64,000 nt of DNA from the NCBI RefSeq assembly GCF_029168945.1, contig NC_083610.1:48191429-48255428 (forward strand), written 5' to 3'. Positions within the stretch are counted from its first letter, which is position 1. Each line of letters opens with the position of its first letter. The translations under genes and the position numbers were made by a program. The notes beneath the pieces were generated by a model, which was not told the origin of the DNA, did no database searches, and saw nothing but the letters and a program-made list of their open reading frames with translations. This document shows, piece by piece, positions 51,306 to 62,463 of the stretch. Origin of the DNA: Cannabis sativa. Lineage: Eukaryota; Streptophyta; Magnoliopsida; Rosales; Cannabaceae.

Positions 51306-54104
51306 GTGAGTCTCTTCTCTTCTCAATTTCTTTATTTTTTATTATTTAAAAATATTTTACTAATTTATCTTCTCTCTCAATATCTTCTGAATCTGATGAT
51401 TATAACTTATTAACGGTTTTAATCATAATTAATTGCTTTGCGCTACCTCTACTCAATCTGACGTTTACTGATCTTCTGCAACCAAGGTTCGCCATTTTAT
51501 TTTTTGAGTTTATTTTTGGCCGTGGGGGCTAATTTGCAAAAGAAGTTTTTTGTGCAAATGAGTTTTTGAGATTGATAATCAATGTACAGATTTAAGAATA
51601 AAAATGAAAGCTTTATGTGTTTGTTGTTTTATTTCTGGGAAAGTGTTAGTTTGATAAATAGCTCAAAAATGAGCTTTCTTTTAGCTAAGATTGAGTTATG
51701 TAATAACTTGATGAGTTTGTTCTTTTCTTTGTATAGCTTCGTTTGAGATCTAAATTTTTTTCTTTTTTCAATTATGTACTTTCTAATCTATATTTGTATA
51801 TAGTTTTTTTATCATCTCTTTTTGAGTTCTGGAATTTTTCTTCCCTTCATTTGGGTATTCAAAAAAGTAAGCTCATCAGAATTTAGTTCTTGATTTCTTT
51901 TTCAATGTATATATGTGTTTTGCTAACAGTGTGGTAGAGATTTTGGTAGTCCTGTTGTTATTTTCGTCCATATTTAGGTCTATTCAGGATTATGATTTTG
52001 TGTGCTGAAAGGATTCATATCTTCATTGATATTTTTTCTCTCTATAATGTCGGCGTTAAGTTTTTGTCATTGCTGTGTACCATTACTGTACATTGGATGT
52101 GACCAACCCTGGTTTTTGTTGAGTGAGGATGTGGTGGATTTTCGATTTGACCACTTAGCTGAAGACGAAATTGAAGGACGTTACTTAATTTTCGTAAGTT
52201 TGTGTATACTTAATTATTGATTGATATTCAGTCAAAAAAATTATTGATTGATATCAGTATTAATTTTTCCTATAATTATGGTTTCTACATTTATAGTATT
52301 TAATTTAATTTGCATTTTCTTAGATTTTGGGAGTAATAATTATATTTGTACGTTTACCTTTTTGGAATCATGATTATAAATATAGCCTTATTTATATTGA
52401 TTTTATTCTATTTTGCGCCATTATATATGGCTTTGGCGCCTTACAAGGCTTTAGCACCTATTATATGGTTGGGCCCCTAATTATTTAGGGTAGTTTGTTT
52501 AAATTTTCATGTTTTTCGGTATTGAGTGTATAAGAAAATTTTGACACAATAATATTTTAAAGTTAATAAGTTATGCACTATACAGATTTATTAGTCAGAA
52601 TAAAAGTATTATTTTGGTTAAGGTATGATTTAAAGAATATCTTAAACTGAAATAAAGTTTAAGAGGGTTTACTTTAAACGTTAATTCCTACTAGCTATGT
52701 TTTGGTTTATATTTTTTAGAAATTTTCAGTATAAAAGGAAAATGTTTTGAATTTTAGTATTCAGATTTTAATATTATAATTAATTAAGTAAATTGAAGAA
52801 TAAGAATCTTGAGGATCTTGTAATAAAGGGAGGTGGAAACACTAATGGTCTAATGAGAATATATTGGTTTAGATATATTTGGGAAGTCAAATTATTATGA
52901 AAATCTAGTTTGTTCTCAATATTATGGGAATGTACCAAAATTATTATATTATTTGTATTTTTAAAGAATTTCTGGATGAGTGGTATTAGTTTTTTGATGG
53001 AAGAAATGGAAGTACAAATTTGATGGATGAGTTGCACCATTGTTTATGGCTTTGGTGCCTTTTAAGGTTTTCGAGCATGATTTATGGCTGGCCCCTAATT
53101 ATTTAAGGTAATTGGTTAAAATTACAAGATATCATGAATTTTAAATATTATAAAATTTAATATCTAACAATTATGATATATAATTATGAGATTATTGCCT
53201 TATTAGTTTATTATAGATAACACAATATTAATTTTGGGTATATAAATTATAAATATGAGTTTATTATAGATAACATAATATTAATTTTGGTATATAAATT
53301 ATAAATGTGGGATTTTGTAATAAATTGGAGATAGGGACATTAATTGTGAATTGAGAATACTTTATTTTATTTTATGTTTTATTTTTGGGAAGATATTAAA
53401 ATAAATGGGAAGTAAATGCTAATGAAGTATTGAGATTATTGCCTTATTAGTTGTATAGGAAGATACTAATATGAATAGTTTTTATAATAATTTGAATGGT
53501 ATAATAATTAGGAGGTTATCTATTTAAATAATAAATAAGGAAGCATTATGTCATAATACCGAATTGGATTAATTAATATTAATTTAATATTATTAATTAA
53601 ATGTATGATGAAGTGGTAATAGGAAAATGATACTTTTGAATGTGAAAAGTGTAATCTTAAGTTTTAAGGATATTAATACAATTTTGGTTTAATTTAGGTT
53701 GAATAAAGATTATAGATACTATGTTTTACGCTATAAATAAAATAATAAATAATTTCACTTATTAAGGATTTTATCATGTTTTAGTCTATAAATAAGTAAT
53801 ATTTTTAAGAGATAAAATGAAATAATTAGCATATAATATTTTGAATATTTAAGGAATAATGGGTATTAAAATGAAAATTTTATTTATGTTTGATTTTAAA
53901 AGGGTAAAAGCAAGGAATAGAGATCCTATGAAGGTTATGAAGTAGAATGCTATTGTTTAGTTGTTACTAGCCAAAGGGTAATCCCTTTGGCTAGTTCTAG
54001 TATTTTATAGGGAGATCTAGTTGCTTAGTCTTGGTGGTTGGTTGATTCTCTTCAGTTTAAATAGCTTTCTAATTAAAGTTTTATGTTGTTTTTTGATGTT
54101 TTTT
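51306..54104 (+). other. Non-coding middle of the chimeric retroposon
   Basis: From 51306 the sequence begins like an intron (GTGAGT). No hydroxylase exon was found. A short frame at about 52069-52193 (ending in a possible donor TTTTCGTAAGT) is unrecognised. Two related 90-bp blocks, each with atggctttggcgccttacaa or a variant and cccctaattattta, lie at 52413-52503 and 53030-53120. From 52500 to 53900 the DNA is AT-rich. A T-rich tract and TTTTTTCAG end at 54108, like a splice acceptor. Confidence 0.55.
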
Positions 54105-54324
54105 TCAGGTGGAACTTCAGTATTTTATTGAGTTAGGAGCGTTGTTTGAAGATGTTATAGCTTTATTGTCTAAATTTCCGGGGGGCAGTTTTGTCCCATG
54201 GGGCTCGCTCTAAGATTTTAGCGGCCCATGGTTGGCAAAGCATGCTCTGCGGTTAGACGATGAGCTATCCTGGTTCGAGGAGGTTCCAGCGCCGGTGGCG
54301 GACGTGGGCGTCGTAAATTCATGA
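54105..54324 (+). pseudogene. LINE-like RNase H C-terminal fragment
   Basis: The frame reads ELGALFEDVIALLSKFPGGS; after a shift it resumes as LAKHALRLDDELSWFEEVPA and ends at a TGA (54322-54324). This follows the plant LINE RNase H end (ED-ALL--FP---F and AH-LAK-AL----WFEE-P). A missing base at the AH-LAK junction and an in-frame TAA break it. It lies just before the poly(A) tail, as the 3' end of a LINE would. Confidence 0.7.
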
Positions 54325-55499
54325 GTGATTTTAATCACTTTGTAAAAAAAAAAAATAATAAAATTAGGAAATGGTTTATTTATTATTTTATTAAAGAAAA
54401 ATAGAAGTTTGCTTATACATGTATAATTAGTGTATATAAGATGTTAATTTTTTTTTTTTTAAAAAGAAAACTATATATTTATGTCATACATAAAAAGTGA
54501 AAATATTTTTGGACATCTTCTAATTGAATTACATAATTAGCCTTCAACACATATTAAATTACAAAAAAAAAAAAAAAATTGATAAAACAAGTACCACATT
54601 ACACTATACTACTTCTTAAGGTTAATGCTAAATAAGTTTGTCATCTAATTGACATTTTGTCTTATGTGAAATATTTGTAGAGGTGATTATTTTATCAAAG
54701 TCTCTCAATTATAAATATAATTTTAAATTAATAAGGTTTCTTTATTCTTTGAAGTGAATATTTTGCATTTGATAATTATATAACCAATATATATACTAAT
54801 AATCATACCATATAATAAATGAATTTATTAGTATGTATAATTAAATTGGGACAATATTTATCTATAATGTATAATTGTAATAAAATTGTTAATAATTTTG
54901 AAGTTCTATTTACACATGTACACTTCATTATTAAAAAAAAATCAAACTTAATAAAAACCTTATGTATTATTTATTTTATAAAATTAATTAGGTATTTTAT
55001 GTATTGATTATTTTTCTCTTAAAAAAAATCTAAAGTATTCGATTTTACAAAAATAGAATGTGTGTAAAAGATCCTAAATATTTTTAAGAGCTACATAATT
55101 AATAAATAATTTTGGCCCTTGTTAATTTACAAAAAACAATGAAGACTAAGAACACATCTCGAATGGAGATGCAAAATATAAGTAATGCAAATATAAAATA
55201 TAGCATACTTTGTCAAAAGTCTACTTTAATGATATGTCAAATTATGATGCAAGTATCTCACATAACAAAAAGTAATCTAAATTTAGATCACAATATACTA
55301 TAATGCAAAATTTGTATTACAATCAATGCTATGATTTTATAATTACTATTATGCTATTTTTAATATTTTATTATAAAAGTTTAATTAGCATGTTTATTTG
55401 TATTATTATTTTATAGTTTTAATAAATTGTTAGATGAATATTTAATCATATATTAAATTTTGCATTAAAATTTATAATAATAAATTGGAGCATAATAGT

Positions 55500-55650
55500 A
55501 AAAATTGATACAAAAATATCACACAATCATTATTTGTACTAAATATAAATCAACTTTTACAACGTCCAAAAAAGTAACATATTGTAAATTTATTGAAAAA
55601 ATATTTGAACTATGAGCTCATGCTTCGCACGTTAGACCCAACTAGTATTT
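55500..55650 (+). other. Possible Helitron 3' end
   Basis: Near 55620-55646 the sequence catgcttcgcacgttagacc then aactagt contains a short hairpin (catgc/gcacg, one mismatch) followed about 12 bases later by CTAG before T. Plant Helitrons typically end in a GC-rich hairpin and CTRR, inserted before T. This would make the right arm, from about 50420, a + strand Helitron. The hairpin is weak and no helicase is present. Confidence 0.35.
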
Positions 55651-55968
55651 ATTAAAGATTCCCTGAAAATTGAATTAAGTATTTATATTGTAAATTATTT
55701 TATTTATTTATTTATTTTTCAGTGCGTTGTTGCATATATTTACGTCGAATCTTAAAACTAAAATACGGTAGGTAACAGTGTAATACATAAAAAGGGTGTG
55801 TGTGTTTGTTAAAAACTTAAAATAAATAAAATTAAAGAGAATAGAAAATAGATTTGCGTGGTTTAGGATTAGGAATCTGGAGACTGGAGCTGATATGGTA
55901 CGATAGTAAAAACCCTAATCTTCTTTTGATTTTGAAATTCAATCAGGAGAGATATAATCGATCGATCA

Positions 55969-58900
55969 ATGGTTTCGTCGACGGAATTTCTCCACGATTC
56001 ACACTCTTCATTCCCTAAGAAGAGACTAAAGCTTTGCGATGATACATCATCCTCACAAGAATCGTCTTCCATTGAATTCGAGATGAGCTGCCAGTCTAAT
56101 GGAAATAGCAGTGGTTTGCAAGACCCGTCTGGTGGCGGCGGAGGTGGCGGTGCTCTTCCTCTGGCCACCGGATGGATGTATATCAACGAGTGTGGCCAAA
56201 TGTGCGGTCCATACATCGAGCGGCAGCTATACGAGGGTCTCTCCACTGGTTTTTTACCGGAAGATCTTCCTGTATATCCTATTCTCAATGGTGCCTTACT
56301 CAATTCTGTTCCTCTCACATATTTCAAACACTTCCCTGACCATGTTTCCACTGGCTTTGCATTTCTCCGTTTGGGCACACCCACGCAACCCACTCTTTCT
56401 CCTGCCTTCCCCTCCACCCATTTGCCGCAATTTGATCCCAACTCATATCCTCTGCAGGTATTGATATTCGCATTTCAACAATCAGTATTGATTATTTTGT
56501 CTTTGCTCTCTACTGTCTAATAATTTTGTTGTGTATTATCCTCAAATTAGTTAAGCAACTGGTTCTATCTGGACCATGAAGGGATGAAAATGGGTCCCCA
56601 TTCTCTTCAAGAGTTGTGTTCTTGGCATCAATGTGGGTATCTCCGGGATTCAACCATGGTAAGTTTTCATGTCAAAATCTCACGTTTAGACTTCTAGGCC
56701 ATGCATGCATGTTCTTTTGTCTTCTGAATATAGTTTCGTATGTTTGCATTGCAGGTATACCATGCTGACAAAACGCCCTTTAGATTGATCTCTGTTATAA
56801 ACGCTTGTAAAACTTATAAACCTGAAATTTTCACACGACCTGTTACCTCCCTAACCAATCACTCAAGCTCTTCTCCAAGCTTCCTAGATGAGATTTGTGA
56901 CCAAGTTTCAAATCAATTGCACCTTGGAATTACAAAAGCTGCTCGTAGAGTTGTGTTGGATGAAATTATTAGTTGTGTTATAGCTGATTTTGTTTCTACG
57001 AAGAAAGCGTCTAACGAGGCTGCCACCACTTGTTCCACTCACCAAAGAAAGGTATGAGGTGTCTAAGTACCAACACATTACTGATGTTTTTCTTCCTTTC
57101 TTAATGTTCGCATCTTATGATTTATGCGTTGTTTTGGCAGCCAGAAATTTTTGAAGTCAAGGATATTAACAGTCGCTCTTCTCGTGACACGACCATATCT
57201 AACCATTTTGCTGACCAGAACACTAATAAAGGCTCCATAGAACCTTTTATAATCACTAAATCTGCTGGAAGCATTGAAAATTTTTGGGGGTCATATGCAG
57301 TTGTCCGCCGATTTCTTCTTGACTATTGCATGCAAGTTACTTGGAATGCTGTCTTTTATGATATTATTTCAGAGTATTCATCTGCTTGGAGAAAGACAAA
57401 ACTTTGGTCAGGTTATCCATTTGTCAGAAAGCCTGCTCAGTTGAGCAATTGTGTTACAATGTTTAAGAAACCACCTGATGTAGATGTAAGTTATTAGCAT
57501 AGTTCAGGAATTGTTCTTGTGCTGTTTATGGGTCGTAATATTTCTTTGGTTGTTGCAGTGTTCAGAAAGGAACGACCTTGCTTGTGATGTGGACTGCCCT
57601 CCTGGCTTTGGGCCGTTCAGAAAGGAATCAAATGATCATGCAGATGGTTCTTATATGTCTTCTCCTTCTCCAGCACTTTTGAGATCAAAGTCATCAACAC
57701 ATATGAACTCTTCATGCACAACTTGTATATACGAGGATGTTGATTGCATTGTAAAAAGCGTAGAACATGAACTTCATTCATCTGCAATGGTATCATTGAC
57801 TGATTTTGTCAATTTTTTCGTTGAGGGTGAAGTGAGGAAATTAATTGGGTCTTATGAACATGACAGATTAAATAAGGTAACCAAAAGAGGTTTTAAAGCT
57901 ATGTACTGGTCGTACTCTCACGTTTACTGTAATTTTAATGAGTTACTCCTGTTCCCGCAGGTTAATCTTACCCCTAAGTTGGAGGAGTGTGACAAATTGA
58001 AGATTTGTTCGAATGAAACTTCTGCACAGACAACTTCATCTAACGTTTGCCCATCTTTGCCAATGATGACTAAACCTTCTCATGGGATTGTATTTGAAAA
58101 CCATATGCCTGAGTTATTCTCGGCAGTGTTTAAGGAACTCTGTGTACATGGTGATGATCTGGTGGCTGACCAAGAAAGCAGTGAGCCACCACCTCCTGGT
58201 TTTGAAGATGATTCTAGAACTTTTGCACCTTCAAATGTAAACAAATTTAGACCTTCGAGGTCCAATCAACGTATTCCTAAGATTGGGGAGTATGTTACCA
58301 CAGCAATGTGCCGACAAAGGTTGCACGAGGATGTTCTTAAAGAATTGAAATTGTCATTTGTCAAATATACCCTGCATCAGTTTATGTCATCATGGCATAC
58401 ATCTAAAAAGCTGCGCAAGCTTGAGTGTAATGAGGTAGTGAGCTCTTTTGCCTTTATCTCCATCTTCCTCCTCCTCTTTCCCCCTCACATTAAGTGTTTA
58501 TATGATTGTGATTTCAGTTTTTAATTATACTCATCTGTAGGAAGGAGCACACCATGCGGATAACAAGCTTCCAGGAAGTTCAGCAGCAACTCCAACAATG
58601 GGTAAATATACATCTATTTGTAAAAAGTCGTGCCAGAATAAGTTGGGTTCTTCTCCGTTGGTTACTCCAATCAACAATGGGTTACAGAAAATTCAAAGAA
58701 AGAATAAGCTTCCAGAAAATTCAAGGAAAGAACATGCTTCCAAAGACGTTGCTGCAGTTAAAAAAATTGAAAGGCCTGCTATAATTTCTAAAAAGACTGG
58801 ACAGAACAAACATCATTCTGAGCCATCTGTCAAGGGTACATCTTTGCAGACCATTGTGAAATTAAAAGGCAGTTTGTCCAACAGTCAACCAGCAGCCAAG

Positions 58901-61900
58901 AATCCAAGTAGTGAAGGAGGACCTAAGGCTTCTCATAAAATACAGAGTATGTCACTGTGTGCTTGTATATTTACATATACTTATTTTGTGTTAATAAATG
59001 TTATGATAGTAACAGTGTTGTTTTCTATATAATTCAGGAAACAAGTTTTTCAAAGGTTCTATTAAACCTGCCAAAACACAGGTTTCAGCTTCTTTAGAGA
59101 AGCATGATGGTGTTGAGAAAGTGGGAAGTGGTAATGACCGTGTGCTCATATATATGCATACACTTATTTTGTGTTAATAAATGTTATGATAGTAACAGTG
59201 TTGTTTTCTATATAATTCAGGAAACAAGTTTTTCAAAGGTTCTATAAAACCTGCCAAAACACAGGTTTCAGCTTCTTTAGAGAATCATGATGGTGTTGAG
59301 AAAGTGGGAAGTGGTAATGACCGTGTGCTCGTATATATACATATACTTATTTTGTGTTAATAAATGTTATGATAGTAACAGTGTTGTTTTCTATATAATT
59401 CAGGAAACAAGTTTTCCAAAGGTTCTATTAAACCTGCCAAAACACAGGTTTCAGCTTCTTTAGAGAATCATTATGGTGTTGAGAAAGTGGGAAGTGGTAA
59501 TGACCGTGTGCTTGTATCTATACATATACTTATTTTGTGTTAATGTAACAGTGTTGTTTTCTATATAATTCAGGAAACAAGTTTTTCAAAGGTTCTATTA
59601 AACCTGCCAAAACACAGGTTTTAGCTTCTTTGAAGAATCATGATGGTGTTGAGAAAGTGGGAAGTGGTAATGACCGTGTGCTCGTATGTATACATATACT
59701 TATTTTGTGTTAATAAATGTTATGATAGTAACAGTGTTTTCTATATAATTCAGGAAACAAGTTTTTCAAAGGTTCTATTAAACCAGCCAAAACACAGGTT
59801 TCAGCTTCTTTAGAGAATCATGATGGTGTTGAGAAAGTGGGAAGTGGTAATGACCATGATGTTAAAGTACAAGAAGAATGCTGTAAGTGTGTGTATCTAT
59901 ATTTTTTTTTTCTTTCCTTTAATGTTAGTTTCTTATGTATTTTCTTTTTCTGTTTCACATGATTCAATTGTTTTTTTTCCTTCTCCTTACATACCTTTTT
60001 ACATATTTTTCCTTATTTCATTTTGGCATACATTTGCATGATTCACAACTTTGTTTCTATGCAGTAATGAAGGCATCTAAGCTAAAGAGGAAGCGTGTAA
60101 TTGACAGTGCACCATCATTAAATTCAAAAAAGATATTTAAAGTAGCCAACAGGGCTGCAAAGCAGGTGTCATCTAGGCAGGCCACAGTAAAAAAAGCCAA
60201 GTCAAGGAAAACAATAAACCTATGCCCTAGATCAGATGGTTGTGCTCGGGCTTCGATTGATGGATGGGAATGGCGGAAGTGGTCAATATGTGCTAGTCCT
60301 TCTGAAAGAGTCCGCGTTAGGGGAAGTAAACATGTTCACGTAGATCATTTAGGGTCTGATATTACTACATCACAGTGGTCCAATAGCAAGGGTCTTTCTG
60401 CTAGAACAAATAGGGCAAAACTGCGCAATCTTGTTGCTGCTGCAGAGGGTGCTGACCTTTTAAAAGCCACTCAATTGAAGGTAATAGACATAAGGATGAC
60501 GTTGTAATGGATTGTTCTTTTATAGTGTCCCAGATTTAATTTATAAGAAATCTTTATGTTACTTCATAGGCAAGAAAAAAGCAGCTACGTTTCCAAAGGA
60601 GCAAGATACATGATTGGGGTCTTGTTGCCTTAGAATCGATTGAGGCTGAGGATTTCGTTATTGAATATGTGGGGGAGCTCATACGTCCCCGGGTAAATTT
60701 TAGTTAATTTGCTCTATTGTTTGTTCTGTCTGCTTTACAATTGTAGTTGTCTCCTTCTCCCACTTCCTATTTGAAGGGCTATCATTGTCTATTTTCAACC
60801 ATTATTTATTATGTTTATGATTTCACAGATATCTGACATACGGGAACGACATTATGAGAAGATGGGAATTGGCAGCAGTTATCTGTTTAGGCTTGATGAT
60901 GGTTATGTGGTTAGTAAACAGCCCTCAAAGTTATCTTGGCTATTTTTTTTAACATTTTTTTCCTTTTCTTAAAATATTATCATATTTTAAAAAGCACTAA
61001 TATGTGATATTTATCAGACATTTATTACCTTAGTTTTTTGCTGGTGTATTATCTTATTATTTGAAGTGGAGAAATCTAGGCTGATTTATAGCTGTATATT
61101 AAAGCTGTGCTTTGTTATTTTTGCATTATAGATTTTGACTGATGATGTGTAGGCTGTTTAAATTCATGGGATACTATAGAAAGAGGTAAACTTCAATTTT
61201 TAGACCAATCCAGCAGCTGTATGCGATCATGATTAGTAATACACCAATAGATTCTGATTTTGTTTCCTACAGGCTTAATACAAATTCAAGTGAAATGATA
61301 AATGGAGTTTCTGTTTAGTGTGGCATGTAGCAAATCCACTATGTTGATTCTGTTTATGTTGTCATGCACAAAACCGCACACTCTCTTTTTTGCTGTTTAA
61401 CTACATGGAATACTACAGAAAGAGGCAAACTTTAATTTTAGACTAAGCAAGCTGCCGTATGCAATGCAGTCTAAATGTATATTCTTCTGAAGAGTCAAAC
61501 TTTGTCTTTTATAAGTATTTCGTGTAATTTCAAACCTATGATTTTCATTATATATTCATGAGTAAATAAATTAGCATTGTTTTGGTTTTGATTCCTTAAA
61601 AACTATTGTGCAGTCTAAATGTATATTCTTCTGAAGAGTCAAACTTTACCTTTTATAAGGATTTTTAGTATAATATTAAACCTATGGTTTTCATTATATC
61701 ATGTTTATGAGTAAAAAAATTAGCATTGTTTTGGTTTTGATTCCTTAAAAAATATTGTCCCTTGTGTATATTCAAAATGTCTTTTTCATGTATCAAAATA
61801 CATATGCAATTGCCCTAGATGTACCTTTAAAAATATTTAGAAATGGTCCCTACTGACAATTATTTATGACTTTGTCCCTGATTATGATATTGATTATGTC

Positions 61901-62463
61901 AAATATTCACTTTCTGAATTATGTGTAGGTTGATGCAACAAAACGCGGGGGTATTGCTAGGTTTATAAACCATTCTTGTGAGGTAGACAGAATAACTAAT
62001 CTTATCAAATGTGCCTGAGGTTTATATTATTTTTGTCCTTAAGTGGGATTTTTTTTTTGTGCCAGCCCAACTGCTACACCAAAGTTATAAGTGTTGAGGG
62101 TGAAAAGAAAATTTTTATATATGCTAAACGCCATATAGCAGCTGGTGATGAAATCACATATAATTACAAGTTTCCTTTGGAAGAGAAAAAGATTCCTTGC
62201 AACTGTGGTTCTAGAAGGTAGGATTCTGCTGTTTCTAATTGTGGTTCTCTTAATATAGTGTACTTATGTTTGGTTGTTAGTAGAGACTTTACTATATGCT
62301 CTGTTTGTTTGGATGGTGAATTTATACAAGGTTGCATGAATGATGATTCACATATAGGTTTTGTGAGACTAGAAAGGGTACAATTCTGGCTACAACTAGA
62401 AGCATTGATTAATAATTTTTCAATTTTTTTCTTCTGTTCAGGTGCCGTGGATCATTGAATTAA
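55969..62463 (+). CDS. ATXR7: SET-domain histone-lysine N-methyltransferase, ATXR7/SDG25 type
   Basis: Spliced length is 1261 residues. Family members methylate histone H3 (H3K4, also reported H3K36) at genes such as the flowering repressor FLC. Exons by frame and GT-AG: 55969-56457, 56551-56658, 56755-57051, 57141-57485, 57559-57876, 57961-58434, 58541-58946, five repeat exons (59038-59130, 59221-59313, 59404-59496, 59574-59666, 59754-59882), 60065-60480, 60570-60692, 60829-60909, 61929-61982, 62066-62217, 62442-62463. Residues 67-125 ([15 protein letters not shown]) and 167-215 ([19 protein letters not shown]) are GYF-like. A PPGFG motif occurs near 415. Residues 813-968 are the repeats. 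[21 protein letters not shown] precedes SET. SET (about 1119-1245) has [28 protein letters not shown] and DEITYNYKF; post-SET is CNCGSRRCRGSLN at the very end. Catalytic residues look complete. Confidence 0.93.
57877..57960 (+). other. Short in-frame intron of the methyltransferase gene
   Basis: The 84-nt segment begins GTAACC and ends TTCCCGCAG. Its length is a multiple of three and it has no stop in the gene's frame, so both retention (adding 28 residues) and removal give a continuous protein. The low complexity of the translated segment and the good acceptor favour an intron. Whether it is removed, kept or regulated cannot be decided here. Confidence 0.6.
58947..59882 (+). repeat. Five-fold tandem duplication of one exon-intron unit
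   Basis: Five units begin at 59038, 59221, 59404, 59574 and 59754 (spacing 183, 183, 170 and 180 bp). Each contains a 93-nt exon coding for a 31-residue basic segment ([20 protein letters not shown] and on to HDGVEKVGS) and a short intron ending TATATAATTCAG. Units differ by only a few bases; the intron before unit 4 lacks 16 bases. Every exon is a multiple of three in phase 1, so any number can be included without breaking the frame. In unit 5 the exon runs on to 59882 and ends VKVQEEC. Confidence 0.95.
60910..61928 (+). repeat. Large SET-domain intron with internal duplications
   Basis: The intron between GYV and VDATKRGG contains two direct copies of about 146 bp (about 61466-61611 and 61612-61758). 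They share ctaaatgtatattcttctga and gcattgttttggttttgatt and have diverged slightly. An older, looser pair sits at 61165-61225 and 61405-61465 (actatagaaagaggtaaact and actacagaaagaggcaaact). No open frame or transposon end was recognised. Confidence 0.75.

Larger units (their letters stand above)
50629..54361 (+). mobile_element. Polyadenylated chimeric retroposon: beta-carotene hydroxylase start, LINE-like end
   Basis: The 15-bp aattaggaaatggtt flanks the insert (50614-50628 and 54362-54376), and the 3' end is an A-rich tail at 54343-54361. The opposite palindrome arm is collinear across the site without the insert, apart from small changes. The insert begins with beta-carotene hydroxylase sequence (about 50700-51305), passes through 2.8 kb of non-coding DNA that opens with a splice-donor-like GTGAGT, and ends with a LINE-type RNase H fragment (about 54105-54309). 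Target duplication plus poly(A) means it arrived by LINE-type target-primed reverse transcription of one RNA. Confidence 0.85.
44950..55490. repeat. Large imperfect palindrome (10.5 kb) with nested insertions
   Basis: The sequence from 50375 leftward to about 44950 matches the complement of 50375 to about 55490 once later insertions are removed. Shared words, inverted between arms, include agtagacttttgacaaag (45265 and 55220), attaacaagggcc (45357 and 55120), gacaaaatgtcaatt (48438 and 54650) and acttatacatgtataagcaaa (50080 and 54410). Insertions in the left arm are a copia element and a Pack-MULE; in the right arm, a 3.7-kb retroposon. The arms are diverged by point changes, so the palindrome is not a recent assembly duplicate. 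Confidence 0.8.

Noticed and set aside
54225..54290. tRNA-like phrase (ggttcga within a compact GC-rich stretch)
   Set aside because: It translates as the conserved end of a LINE RNase H (LAKHALRLDDELSWFEE), and no acceptor stem could be paired.
58947..59882. CRISPR-like regular array
   Set aside because: The regular spacing of about 180 bp is caused by exon-intron units that keep frame and splice sites in a plant gene. Repeats and spacers are both conserved, unlike CRISPR.
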